Positions 1 to 9,008 of a DNA stretch of 64,000 bases are shown one piece after another; the first letter of the stretch is position 1; each line of letters begins with the position of its first letter. Below the pieces are notes generated by a model, which had not been told where the DNA came from, did no database searches, and saw only the letters and a list, made by a program, of their open reading frames with translations. Position numbers and translations under genes: made by a program. Source of the stretch: Isoetes taiwanensis (taxonomy: Eukaryota; Streptophyta; Lycopodiopsida; Isoetales; Isoetaceae); assembly GCA_021234155.1 (NCBI GenBank), contig JAJEKV010000078.1:1924001-1988000 (forward strand), read 5' to 3'.

Positions 1-980
1 GCAACTCTTCGAGCAAAGAAGTTCAAAGTCTCCTACGCCCTACCTTGTGTCCGAGGTTCCCAACCTGAAAGAATTCGTGAAAGGTTTTATCCCCGATAAG
101 AAGGACCGCTTATGTGGTCATTTGGAACCTCTACTATTCAAGTTCTCGCATGAATGATGGATGGCCACTAATGTTCTACAAGATGAGGCCAGGGCATAGG
201 GAGTGGCTACCTGAAAAGGGAATTAAAATGTGGAAGGAGGATGCCCAAGGCTTACCTATGATTCCTAGAGGGTCACCTAAGGTCGTGCAGCCATATCGTA
301 GCTTGATGATATAGGTGCCTTGAGAGCTTCAATTGCCAAGTACATGATGCAATCGGGCTATTTCTAGAGCCGCGATAACTCATGGTCTCACACATATATG
401 AATGAAGTTATTGACTACTTGTCCACCTTGTTGCGAAAGTGCTTGGGGACGCTCAGCCGAGAAACTCATCATTCGTGATTTTTGGCCCAAAGACGAGACA
501 AACTGCATTAGAAGAACCCGACAACTTATTGGTAGATGAACACATTGGTGCATCTCATTATGTCCGCCTTTCTCCGCTAGACCCAAGAACCCCTGTTGAA
601 ATATTCGACCCCTACCAAGATGTGAAGAAAGGAATGCTCTTGCCGATCGTGCCACATGATAACCGCCCGACGGGATGGCCTTTGCGGAAGAGGACCCAAA
701 GAGGACCCTAATCTCCCTCACTATGAAGAGGTGTTTGTTTCTTGGTTTGAGCCTGTTGCCGCGAAGGGTACCTCATATGCAATGCAAGATAGGGATTCTT
801 TGGAGCAAGAATTGGAGACCGAATCCTAATGACCCGCCACGGTACCAACATTTGAAAACGATAGACTATGGTTGGGCCGTAGGGACCAGGCCGTTGTCAG
901 CGGTGATCCCCAGTAGTGTGGGGGCTCAGTTGCAAGAATTAGTGGCTAAAGAAGCTAACGACGAGGATGAGAACTCTTGA
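1..980 (+). pseudogene. Unrecognised decayed coding region with acidic C-terminus
   Basis: Coding-like sequence runs through all three plus frames, joined only by frameshifts. A first piece (about 75-168) has basic and hydrophobic residues including the string FVKGFIPDKKDRLCGHLEP. A second (439-711) includes DNLLVDEHIGASHYVRLSPL, and a third (675-980) ends in the acidic tail NDEDENS before a TGA. Another frame between about 690 and 828 also reads well (HYEEVFVSWFEP) before a stop, so the true frame is unclear there. The 5' end is outside the window. I recognise no domain. Composition and repeated frame changes suggest an old transposon-encoded protein, or a host gene copy that has lost function. 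The next features downstream are small minus-strand genes pointing towards it. Confidence 0.3.
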
Positions 981-1109
981 GGTATGCAATGCTCTTTTAC
1001 ATAATTACTATATCATACATGACATGCAAACACAAATAGACTAGTTATTATTCATTAGGCTTTGTGTTTTTCATCTCAACACAAGAGCTCTTACACTATA
1101 CAATGCCAA

Positions 1110-1380
1110 ACAGGTGATTCATTCATCTTCACCTGTAGTAGTGATCCCTACATATCTGTAGTAGTGATCCCTGATATCTCATAGCTCATGCGCTCAGGAA
1201 GCCAAATCAGATGGATCATAACACGAATTGACGCAGGGCAATGAATCTCGGTAAAAAGCTTTTCTTCGGCAGTAGGGATCAAGAAGAAGATGCCTGTCTA
1301 GGCAACCAACAAGATCTTAAGTGGCTCATTGAGCACTTGATCGCCTCAATGTGGTGAATTGAAGAAGGCGAAAAATCCAT
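1110..1380 (-). pseudogene. Small TATA-driven gene, copy 1 (frameshifted)
   Basis: On the minus strand an ATG at 1,380 lies about 35-40 bp downstream of a TATA box. The first frame gives MDFSPSSIHHIEAIKCSMSH and then stops after about 34 codons. In another frame, further down, the sequence MIHLIWLPERMSYEISGIT appears. The second copy at 1,752-1,995 has HIRSFKCYLS in the first part and VHISWLPDR, then EIYESNGITS, in the second. The shared order HI..(3)..KC..S then WLP(E/D)R...GIT shows that these are paralogues. Copy 1 has at least one frameshift. I do not recognise the family. Function unknown. Confidence 0.4.
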
Positions 1381-1413
1381 GGGGATGAATGAAATTTAGC
1401 CTCAAGTGAGAAG

Positions 1414-1421
1414 CTTTTATA
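1414..1421 (-). promoter_or_regulatory. TATA box of small gene copy 1
   Basis: The minus strand reads CACTATAAAAGCTTC. It sits about 35-40 bp before the ATG at 1,380, the same spacing as in the second copy. Confidence 0.5.
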
Positions 1422-1751
1422 GTGAAGTGGAATGATTGAGGTGAATTATTGGGGTAGACTTAGCCCCCATTATTGAACGTGTAATACACGCTCATCGATC
1501 ATTAATATACGTACAAGAATATTACTGATTTCATACTAATATGCGTATGTTTGAAAACATGTTTGCTTGACGAATTTAGCTATGATTGAATTCAATGACA
1601 GCTTTCAGAAAAAGTGGAGGTGGGATAGCACATCGTTACAATATACTTTCGCTTAAGGTAATTGATATTACATCCTTAATCGGAATGCTATTACATCCTT
1701 ACTTAGTTATTAGGTACCCATGTCATTATTACATTATTGGCAAAAGTGCAT

Positions 1752-1995
1752 TCACTCGTCATCAACATCAAAGCTCGTGATGCCATTCGACTCATAGATC
1801 TCCCCGATCGGGAAGCCAAGAAATGTGGACCTTAACACGAGTGAGCTTCACTGCAAGCACTAGCAGTCCATCAGCTTTAGATAAGAGCCATGGATCAAGC
1901 TTAACGCCATTTCTAAGCGCATTCGCCCGGTCGTTGTAGCTCAAGTAACACTTGAAAGAGCGGATGTGCTCTGGACGAGGCATCGAGGAAGCCAT
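1752..1995 (-). CDS. Small TATA-driven gene, copy 2
   Basis: The minus-strand ATG at 1,993-1,995, in the good start context CCATGG, opens a 67-codon frame ending at 1,792. It begins MASSMPRPEHIRSFKCYLSY and ends WLPDRGDL. A one-base change near 1,800 would move it into a frame that continues EIYESNGITSFDVDDE and stops at 1,752. That continuation matches WLPERMSYEISGIT of copy 1, so the extension is probably the original C-terminus and the shorter frame a recent frameshift or a sequence error. The predicted protein is about 80 residues, mixed charge, without a signal peptide or membrane helix. Family unknown. A TATA box lies about 40 bp upstream, and the promoter is duplicated together with the gene. 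Confidence 0.4.
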
Positions 1996-2030
1996 GGAAG
2001 ATGAATGGCCTCTACCCCCTCGTCAAGCCG

Positions 2031-2038
2031 TTTTTATA
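2031..2038 (-). promoter_or_regulatory. TATA box of small gene copy 2
   Basis: The minus strand reads ACTATAAAAACGG about 40 bp upstream of the ATG at 1,995. The flank beyond it (GTGAATTATTGG, then CCATTATTGA) is shared with the promoter of copy 1. Confidence 0.5.
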
Positions 2039-2219
2039 GTGAAGTAAAATTATTTATGTGAATTATTGGTGTACAATGTAGGGCCATTATTGAGCTTCTA
2101 CGAGTGTCATGTACACGTACAAGTATAACACAAAATTTTTATGTATATGTGTATGTTAATTACCTCATGTTTCTTGTGCTCGAGAAGTAGGTGAAAGTAT
2201 TCGTGCTAGAGCAAATTAG

Positions 2220-2700
2220 GTGTGCTTAAAATTCTCAAAATGGGCTTATTTTCTCCAATTAATGAAATCGTGCTTATCTGCTTGAATCAGGAACCAGAGT
2301 CTAATTTGAATTGTTTGCAAGAGGAGCCAAGACTGGGGACACTTCTAGTTTATGGCCCCCCATCCCATCTGACGGTGGATCTGGCTTCAAAAAAGCCATC
2401 AACGGTGGAGATGTCATCATCTAGCAGGGGGGGCCGCAAAGTAGAAACTACCACAAGACTGGAGGTTATCTGGTCCTGAAATTGTTGAGTGATCTTAAAA
2501 TGAATCGATGGCAGATGGCAGATATTGAGGAGGAGACCTTGAATGATCCGAAGGATCACTCTGCTGAGAAGATTTGAGAAGATTTGATAAGATTTGATTT
2601 GAGAAGATTGTTGAGTTTACTGTGTTTTCAATTGCAGGAAGGATATGTTGTGTCTGCTCTGGTTCTTTTTCGATTATTCAATTTACAGGTAATAGCTATT
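2220..2700. other. No gene recognised; short AAGATTTGA repeats
   Basis: An open plus frame at 2,222-2,479 has no recognisable family. Around 2,566-2,608 there are four or five imperfect copies of GAAGATTTGA. Nothing else can be supported here. Confidence 0.3.
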
Positions 2701-2808
2701 GGGTTGCACAGGTGACTACAGATGGAGTATCAGAAGATTGCAGAGGGAGAAGTGTATTGGAGGCCGAGTACTGCAATTTATCTTGGGTTCGAATCCCAGC
2801 ACAACGAA
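2700..2808 (+). ncRNA. tRNA-like (SINE or pseudo-tRNA) remnant
   Basis: At 2,783-2,799 there is a well-formed T-arm, TTGGGTTCGAATCCCAG: a 5-bp stem around the canonical TTCGAAT loop, which also forms a pol III B box. It is followed by CACAACG, which partly pairs (5 of 7) with GTTGCAC at about 2,702-2,708. The intervening D and anticodon arms are not convincing. This suggests a decayed tRNA or the tRNA-derived head of a SINE rather than a working tRNA. Confidence 0.3.
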
Positions 2809-3001
2809 AAAAGTGCTCAATTCCCCTGGAAAATCCCCCGATATGGAACCGGGGGACTCGAGAGCAATGGGTTATTTTCTTCACAATGGGGAATTTTTGA
2901 ACAAAAGGGTATCATGTATGGGGAAAATTTAATAGAAACGGGGGATTCTTGAACTAAAGGGGTATATTCCAATGGAGGAATTAGGATTGCAAATGCACAT
3001 C

Positions 3002-3125
3002 GGGGTATTTTCAAGAAAGGGGATTGGGTCAAAAGGGAATTTATGAATGGATTGGGGTATTTTCAAGAAAGGGGGACTGGTTCAAAAGGGAATTTGCGGA
3101 TGAATTGGGGTATTTTTAAAAGAGG
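3002..3125. repeat. Short tandem repeat, about 52-bp unit
   Basis: GGGGTATTTT recurs at about 3,002, 3,054 and 3,107, each followed by a diverged copy of CAAGAAAGGGG and (in the first two) TCAAAAGGGAATTT. There are about 2.5 units. Confidence 0.6.
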
Positions 3126-3595
3126 ATTGAGTGAAAGAGAAATTGCCAAAGAAACAGAGGATTGAACCTCAAATAAGCACCATTTCACAAATTTCTGGTA
3201 ATCCTCACCCTTAAAGACGTTATAATATTTACTTGGGGTAGTTTGCCATCGTCCTTGAATCCCTAGGTGCGACTTCATAAATCTCTTGAATTATCTTGTC
3301 TAAACTTTAAACTTGAGAGGTGTTGGTTGCTTGTTGCTTCTTGACAAAGAACTTCACTATTCCAAATAGTGAAATATGAAAAATATCAAAGACGAGATCC
3401 TTTGCTGGTTTAAAGCCATAAAGTCTTTGAAAGGCTGTAAACAACTCTCCTCCTTTCCTAACATTGCCTAACTAGGGAATTTAATATTTTTCAATTTATT
3501 TAACTTTTTGTTCCAAAATTTGTCAAGTTAATACAGATACAGAAATGAACTATTTCGATCACCTACCCTAACATCGAAAGGGTTTTTTCAACGGG

Positions 3596-3730
3596 GCGAT
3601 GTTGCTGTCGTGAGTACAGCAAATCTCCAGAATTTTGTTGGAGTTCTCGACGTATTTTGGGAGATCCGGTCATAGCTGCAGATCTCGACCTATTTTGTTG
3701 CGATGTCGCTTTCGTGAGTACAGCAAATAG
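3596..3730. repeat. Direct repeat, about 105-bp spacing
   Basis: GCGATGT(T/C)GCT(G/T)TCGTGAGTACAGCAAAT occurs near 3,596 and again near 3,701 with two mismatches. No coding sequence is apparent around it. Confidence 0.5.
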
Positions 3731-4018
3731 GTCGTGAATTTAGCTGTGACTAATTCGGCTAGGGTCTTCTGAGGATGGTTAATCTGGCGGCCATGGCGGT
3801 CAGAGCTTTTAACTCCAGTATTGTCCTAAATCGATGGCCGTTACTCTAGCAACATCCTGGATGAAATCGGTAACATGAGATCTGAGGTCTGTGAGAGTTA
3901 TCGGGAAAGGGACGGCCACTTATCGCAGTCGCCAATATTAGCAGGTATGCCACTATAAATGCATACTCCGTGCATTGTGCTATCACTTATTTTTCTGGGG
4001 CTCAGCGGCGTTGTTCAG

Positions 4019-4536
4019 GTAGTTCAGGGCATCCCAAAAGACATAAGTGCTGGTCAGGTTATTTGGGCTCCTTTGCTTAGCAAAAATATCCAGTATTTAG
4101 TTTTTGTTGGTTGGAACTCCTACTCAAGCAATTTTGAAACACCAAGAAAGCTAGGGATCAAGTACTGTCAAAATAGACCTTGTGGTCTTTACACTATCGA
4201 ATTTATGAGGTAAGCTTTCAAGCCATGTAATTTCACTATGGGCTTGGCTGTAAATGAGATGTATATCAGTTAACAATTTCTTATTTGCATCTCAGAAAAC
4301 CTCCTAAGGAAGGCCACGTTTCTATGGCCCAGAAGTTAACAGAATCAATACCCAGTGCCTTTTCTCCATGTTTCAGGTGTGTTTTTTAGTCCTGATACAT
4401 GGTGTCTTGTCTTCATTTTATAGATTACCATGGGAAGCTTGTCAATAGTTTCACATCCTTGGTTAGACGATTCGACGCTGTTGCTCTCATCAATCTGGCA
4501 TAGCATAACAGTCATTCTTGCTGTGGATATTACCAG
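4019..4536 (+). pseudogene. Acylamino-acid-releasing enzyme gene fragment
   Basis: Three exon-like pieces match the propeller part of plant acylamino-acid-releasing enzyme, a serine peptidase that removes N-acylated residues from peptides. Exon 4,019-4,209 encodes GQVIWAPLLS and QYLVFVGW, then RKLGIKYCQNRPCGLYTIE. It ends at a GTAAGC donor and joins in phase to exon 4,296-4,376 (KLTESIPSAFSPCF). A third piece, about 4,446-4,536, encodes SHPWLDDSTLLLSSIWHSIT and ends at a GTGAAT donor. The family assignment is from memory of the plant protein. Introns are kept, so the copy was made at DNA level. Start codon, the rest of the propeller and the catalytic hydrolase domain are missing, and the linker to exon 3 is disrupted (in-frame TAG). 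Not functional. Confidence 0.7.
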
Positions 4537-4928
4537 GTGAATATTCCGTGGGTATAATCTGTTGAAATCTTATAGTTACCTCTATCATTACATCGATTAA
4601 CATATAACGACAGTTAACACAACAGGGAGCCATCCATATTGCCATTGATAGGTTAAACCCGATTCATGCATCATTTCATTAGGTTAGGTTAGCCATCCTC
4701 CAATTTTTAGTGAAGCTGCTGAAAAATATTGGTATGGCGATACCAGTTTTGGGTACCTTGGGCTTGGTGCTCCAATACTGTTTGGTGCAATTGCACTCCA
4801 CCTTCCAAAGAAATTGCTCAATGGCAGTAAATGTAGTATAGCCTAGACATATGAAGAGAACTTTCCACAAAAACATGATAAAAACCAGCTTATAGGAAGT
4901 GTAGCAATTAATACTACTGGCATTGAGT

Positions 4929-5027
4929 GCATGTCCAGCATCATGGAACAACTTAATTGCAGCATTTAATTGTGGTGATGGCCTGGAGGCTCTTAATGTA
5001 TTTAAGGACATGCATTCATTAATGTTT
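4929..5027 (+). pseudogene. PPR repeat fragment
   Basis: An open stretch encodes ACPASWNNLIAAFNCGDGLE followed by ALNVFKDM. This matches the pentatricopeptide pattern SWN..I.......EAL..F..M of plant organelle RNA-binding and editing factors. Only about one repeat is readable; stops and frame loss surround it. It lies about 400 bp downstream of the enzyme fragment, on the same strand. Confidence 0.5.
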
Positions 5028-5039
5028 TTATTGCAGGTC

Positions 5040-6610
5040 CACCAGCCTCCAATTATTTGGTGCTCTTCAGAGCTATGCATTCTCGTTTAATAGTATCTTT
5101 TTCCACAGTAGGCATAAAGTCATTTGTTGCAATCAATTAGTTAGCTACTCTTCAAATCTGAAATTTGAGTAAGCATGCTTGCATTCCTTCTAATATATTT
5201 CCTTTTCACAGTGTGAAGAAAAAAGAGGTTGTATGTGTGTCTCTCTTGAAAGAGAAATTTCGAACGTGAATCATATATCTTCTCACCTGAACAAGTTCAT
5301 GGCAGAGAAGAACAAAGCAAGACAGTGAATGTTCATAGGTACCATGAAAACTACACTAAGTACAGAAGTTGGACTTAGTGGTAGAGTATTCATTGAACAA
5401 AAACTCACGTAGTTAGCTGCTAAGAAATAGCCTGGTCAAGCAAAATGTATCAGATTGATTTCTGAAATCTTGAAATCTGATTAATTTGTTATTGTTGTTT
5501 CTAAAATAATGGAAAATCTTATCAATTTCTTAGTGATCTGATCAACTCTGATTATTACTTTAAATTATAACATTTAAGCCAACATTGTGAGTGATTTTCT
5601 GTTTATTTTTGCCATGAATCCTCTCCCTTAAAGTTCTCTGTGTAAGCAATTCAACTTGATTTTAGAAGAAGCAATACAGACGCATGGCTCAGAAGCAGTC
5701 AGTTCTGGATTGGCTCAGAAGCAGTCAGTTCTGGATCCAATTCATGTCATTTTATCTGCAACGACATCCATCCACCTATCTTCACAGTACTTTCATGCCG
5801 AAAAAATGTCACATTAAAGTATTGTAGTTCAAACCTAGTGAAGAATTTGATGTATACATGATGCCATTACAACAATTAGAAGTAATGACATAATTCTGAT
5901 CATAAATCTAAGTCCGATTGTTGCCTATTAAGCCCACACACGCTTTGCCCAAATCACAGGCGTCTTTCTTTTCTCTGGTGCAGACTTTGTCGGAACATGG
6001 CTTTGCAGGAATAGAGCTTCCCCTTCTCTTTCACTTACATAGTAAAAAAGCCAGAGCAACTAGTTGCCGAATTGAATTACTTGCAAGATTGAATCCTGCA
6101 ACCGCGGGTTCTGACATGCCAAACACGATAGAAGAGGCGATCAGACATCTCAGAGTTTCCCACAAATGAAGAAGCCTAGAAGCAATCCACCTAAGGAATG
6201 CTGCAGAACGCAGACCAATACCAAGAATCCAAATTCAAGTTCCAGAGGCCCGAAATTAAGGCAAGCCGTATTTGAAGTCCTGATGTATCCTTGTTGCCAG
6301 TGGTAGATCGCGCCCACAGTTAGATCCTCATACCGATTTTGCCAGCCCACACTTCACCGGAACTTTTTCACCGAAAATTTGTACCCAGGAAAAAGATTTG
6401 TGTAGATACTGCTTTGTGGTGTCCATGGCTCGTAGATTTCTTGTTGTTTGTGAGTTCTCATCTCAACCTGAAAACTCCACCGGTATTTTGTACCCAGGAA
6501 AAAGATAGCTACGTGTCAGTAAATTGTAATGAGCACAAAGGAATCGAATCTAAGGAAAAAGACTTATATATGTGTAGAAAACAAGAGGAGGGAACGTAGT
6601 GTGATTCCAC
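5040..6610. other. Gene-poor stretch
   Basis: Apart from the 26-bp duplication I see no supported gene. An 83-codon open plus frame at 5,918-6,169 resembles no family I know. Confidence 0.4.
5685..5736. repeat. 26-bp perfect tandem duplication
   Basis: TGGCTCAGAAGCAGTCAGTT plus CTGGAT occurs twice head to tail at 5,685-5,710 and 5,711-5,736. Confidence 0.8.
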
Positions 6611-7180
6611 CCTAAGGAGGACATGGAGGATGCCTAATGAAAGGCTCTTTCCTTGCCTATCAACCGTTGATTTGATGCTTACATGGCATTCCTTGTCTTT
6701 CCTTTGCCTACATTTGCCTACATCATGTTGGCAAAGGAAGATAAGGAATGCCATGTAAGCATCAAATCAATGTTAACCGTTGATTTGATGTTTACACGGC
6801 ATTCCTTGTCTTTCCTTTGCCTACATTTGCCTACGTCATGTTGGCAAGGAAAGACAAGGAATGCCATGTAAGCATCAAATCAACGATTAACATTCGGCAT
6901 CCTCCATGTCCTCCTTAATCGTTAACCGTTGATTTGATGCTTGCATGGCATTCATTGTCTTTCCTTTCCTTGCCAACATGATGTAGGCAAATGTAGGCGC
7001 TGCTTGCATGGCATTCATTGTCTTTCCTTTCCTTGCCAACATGATGTAGGCAAATGTAGGCGCCTACATTTGCCTACATCATGTTGGCAAGGAAAAACAA
7101 TGAATGCCATGCAAGCATCAAATCAACGGTTGATAGGCAAGGAAAGAGCCTTTCATTAGGCATCCTATGTCCTCCTTAGG
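6611..7180. mobile_element. Foldback element built of nested hairpins
   Basis: The two ends are inverted copies: CCTAAGGAGGACAT...GGATGCC at the left and GGCATCC...ATGTCCTCCTTAGG at the right. Pairing continues inward for about 90 bp (AATGAAAGGCTCTTTCCTTGCC..., CAACCGTTGATTTGATGC...). Inside are three hairpins, about 6,650-6,770, 6,780-6,895 and 6,920-7,135, all with arms of the same sequence (TTGATTTGATGCTTACATGG and its complement). The third contains a perfect palindrome of about 34-bp arms centred between 7,061 and 7,062 (GTAGGCGCCTAC). No transposase frame is present and I found no convincing target duplication. This is a non-autonomous foldback or MITE-type element that has multiplied its arms internally. 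Confidence 0.8.
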
Positions 7181-7324
7181 AGGAAGGTTCAAAGTTCAGA
7201 AGAATCAGAGTTCAGAGTTTCGAGCTTGCTCCCTCCTCTGCTCCTTTGCTCAACATTTAAGTTACTCCTTAGCTCACTCCTTGCATTTGAAGCTGCAAAC
7301 ATTTACAGGAACACTGTAGCCGCA

Positions 7325-7913
7325 ATGAAGACTGTAGCCCGAACGACACTTATTTCAGGTTTTTTCTTTAATCAAGAATATTTGATTGAGAATTGTGTAT
7401 CTGATTTAAATTTGTGATAGATGATGATAATGGAAGAATCAATATTTTCGAAATCAACGCAAGCCCCATCATTGGATTTGCTATCGTCCTGCTCCTCATT
7501 GTTCTTAAATCTTGGATGAGGACTGACATCAATATCTTGGGATTCAACTCCACTATTAACGTTCCAATCCTGGTTTTTGTTGTCGCTCTTGCTTTCATTA
7601 AAGTTGTTCGCCTTCTCACAGGTTCGTAACTTAGTTATAATATACCTTTCTTAGCTGAGCCCTCAAAATTTGATAAACGCTTGCAGGTATTCTAAATCCA
7701 ACTCGAATTCAGCCCTCTAATTCAACTGATCTCACCACACCGACACCTGTAAGAACCATTTCCATACGCCCGCTAATTTCTCTGATGTAATTATCCTCAC
7801 AGACAAATTATCTGCTTTGCTTTCAGCTCCAAACCAATGATAAAGCAGAGGAAGGCTCTAATCAGCCATCAGGTGTTGGTGATTTTAGCCTCGAATTGCC
7901 TCCACATTTCTAA
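7325..7913 (+). CDS. Four-exon gene, small two-helix membrane protein (unknown)
   Basis: Exons 7,325-7,358, 7,421-7,621, 7,687-7,748 and 7,827-7,913 join in one frame across three GT-AG introns of 62, 65 and 78 nt, giving 127 residues and a TAA stop. The joined protein starts MKTVARTTLISDDDNGRINI. Residues 27-43 (PIIGFAIVLLLIVLKSW) and about 60-79 (PILVFVVALAFIKVVRLL) are two hydrophobic helices. The C-terminus is polar and Ser/Thr/Pro/Gln-rich, ending LELPPHF. Intron phases 1, 1 and 0 all keep the frame without a stop, which is hard to get by chance. The first in-frame ATG is used; the frame is open upstream to about 7,226 but has no earlier ATG. AATAAA follows 21 bp after the stop. I do not recognise the family; a role in a membrane is all that can be inferred. 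The foldback element ends 145 bp before the ATG. Confidence 0.6.
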
Positions 7914-7933
7914 AAGTTAAGATGTTTTTCTGC

Positions 7934-7939
7934 AATAAA
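7934..7939 (+). terminator. AATAAA poly(A) signal of the membrane-protein gene
   Basis: AATAAA lies 21 bp after the stop codon of the four-exon gene, followed by T-rich sequence. Confidence 0.4.
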
Positions 7940-8812
7940 TTGTCAGCTAAATGTTTTTCTATATGTAAATTCTCAGAGTTTATGAGCCCGTTTAGATGTT
8001 TGAGACCTAAAATTGACTCTAAATTTGTATTATTTTCATGAATTGTAGTTCCATTCAGTCGAAACTGTTTTTTCCCCTGTTTTTAGTAATTTCCGGCAGT
8101 ATTCTTGGTATTTTTTACTGTTTTTTCTTGCTGTTTCTCTGTTTTCCGGCCTGCTTTCCGATGGGCAGGGTCGAATAACGAAGGTCTCCCGTGGTGCTTG
8201 TAAGAATGATGGGTTAAGAATGTTGCATGAGCAATTAGATTGAATTTAACTTGTTTGGTTAGCTGACGAAAATCAATTGCACATAATTCGACTGAAAGGA
8301 TCAACCAAATCCTTAACAAATGTAACATTCTACTAGGGCTCTATTAGAAAACGTAGTATATTATCCTTTATGTATGACACTTTGCAAAGTGGATTTTGTT
8401 CCCAAGGCATTGGCATACATTGGCATGCATCCATTTTAGTCTTGGTAAATATTAATTCTACAGTAGAGCACCTCAACATTTCAAAGCACCTACTCTTTTG
8501 AGATTCTCTAATGAGTGGGCAGAAGCTACTATAGACTTGAAAACGTCCATAGTAGCAATCTTCTCCATATGGCAAATCCTTGTGATTTGTTTGCTCATTC
8601 TACTTGAAGAAGAAAAATTTTAGCTTTGAAACCTAAAAATATTGGCGGACCTTGACAAGAGTCTATAGAGAAAGAACTATCATGAACTACTAGTATAAAT
8701 AGCAATATACCCTCTTGAGGATGCTTGGAAAATAATGTTTCAACGTTTCAGCCATCTTCATACGTAACTTATGTAGGAGTTTAGCGTAATTCTATCCTCA
8801 TTTGTTAGAAAC

Positions 8813-8905
8813 ATTTTTTGGGTTGCCCCTAGGGGGCAAACCCTTGTTTATATGGGTTTGTGGCATATCCTAGGTATATGCCAGAATAATCTTAGGATAT
8901 GCTTG
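8813..8905 (+). repeat. Dispersed repeat with GGGTTGCCCC hairpin, copy A
   Basis: TTTTTTGGGTTGCCCC, a hairpin partner GGGGGCAAACCC, then GGGTTTGTGGCATAT and a GTATATG motif. The same order occurs at 26,250-26,345. It lies just upstream of the kinesin fragment. Confidence 0.6.
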
Positions 8906-9008
8906 TGACTGCTAAAAACCTGCTGCTCCCTGTAAATTGGCGGTCATCTGCGTTTTCGATCCGTGGTGTTTCAACCGGATAACTGGCATGTAAATTCCGA
9001 GCAGGATT

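Larger units (their letters stand above)
1110..2190. repeat. Diverged tandem duplication of gene plus promoter
   Basis: Roughly 1,110-1,590 and 1,745-2,190 are diverged direct copies. Shared blocks include the TATA region, GTGAATTATTGG, the CCCATTATTGA stretch, the ACGTACAAG motif and the coding segments. They are old enough to differ at many bases and to have indels. Confidence 0.5.

Noticed and set aside
4679-5080. 133-codon minus-strand frame
   Set aside because: Overlaps a recognisable plus-strand PPR repeat; no known family.
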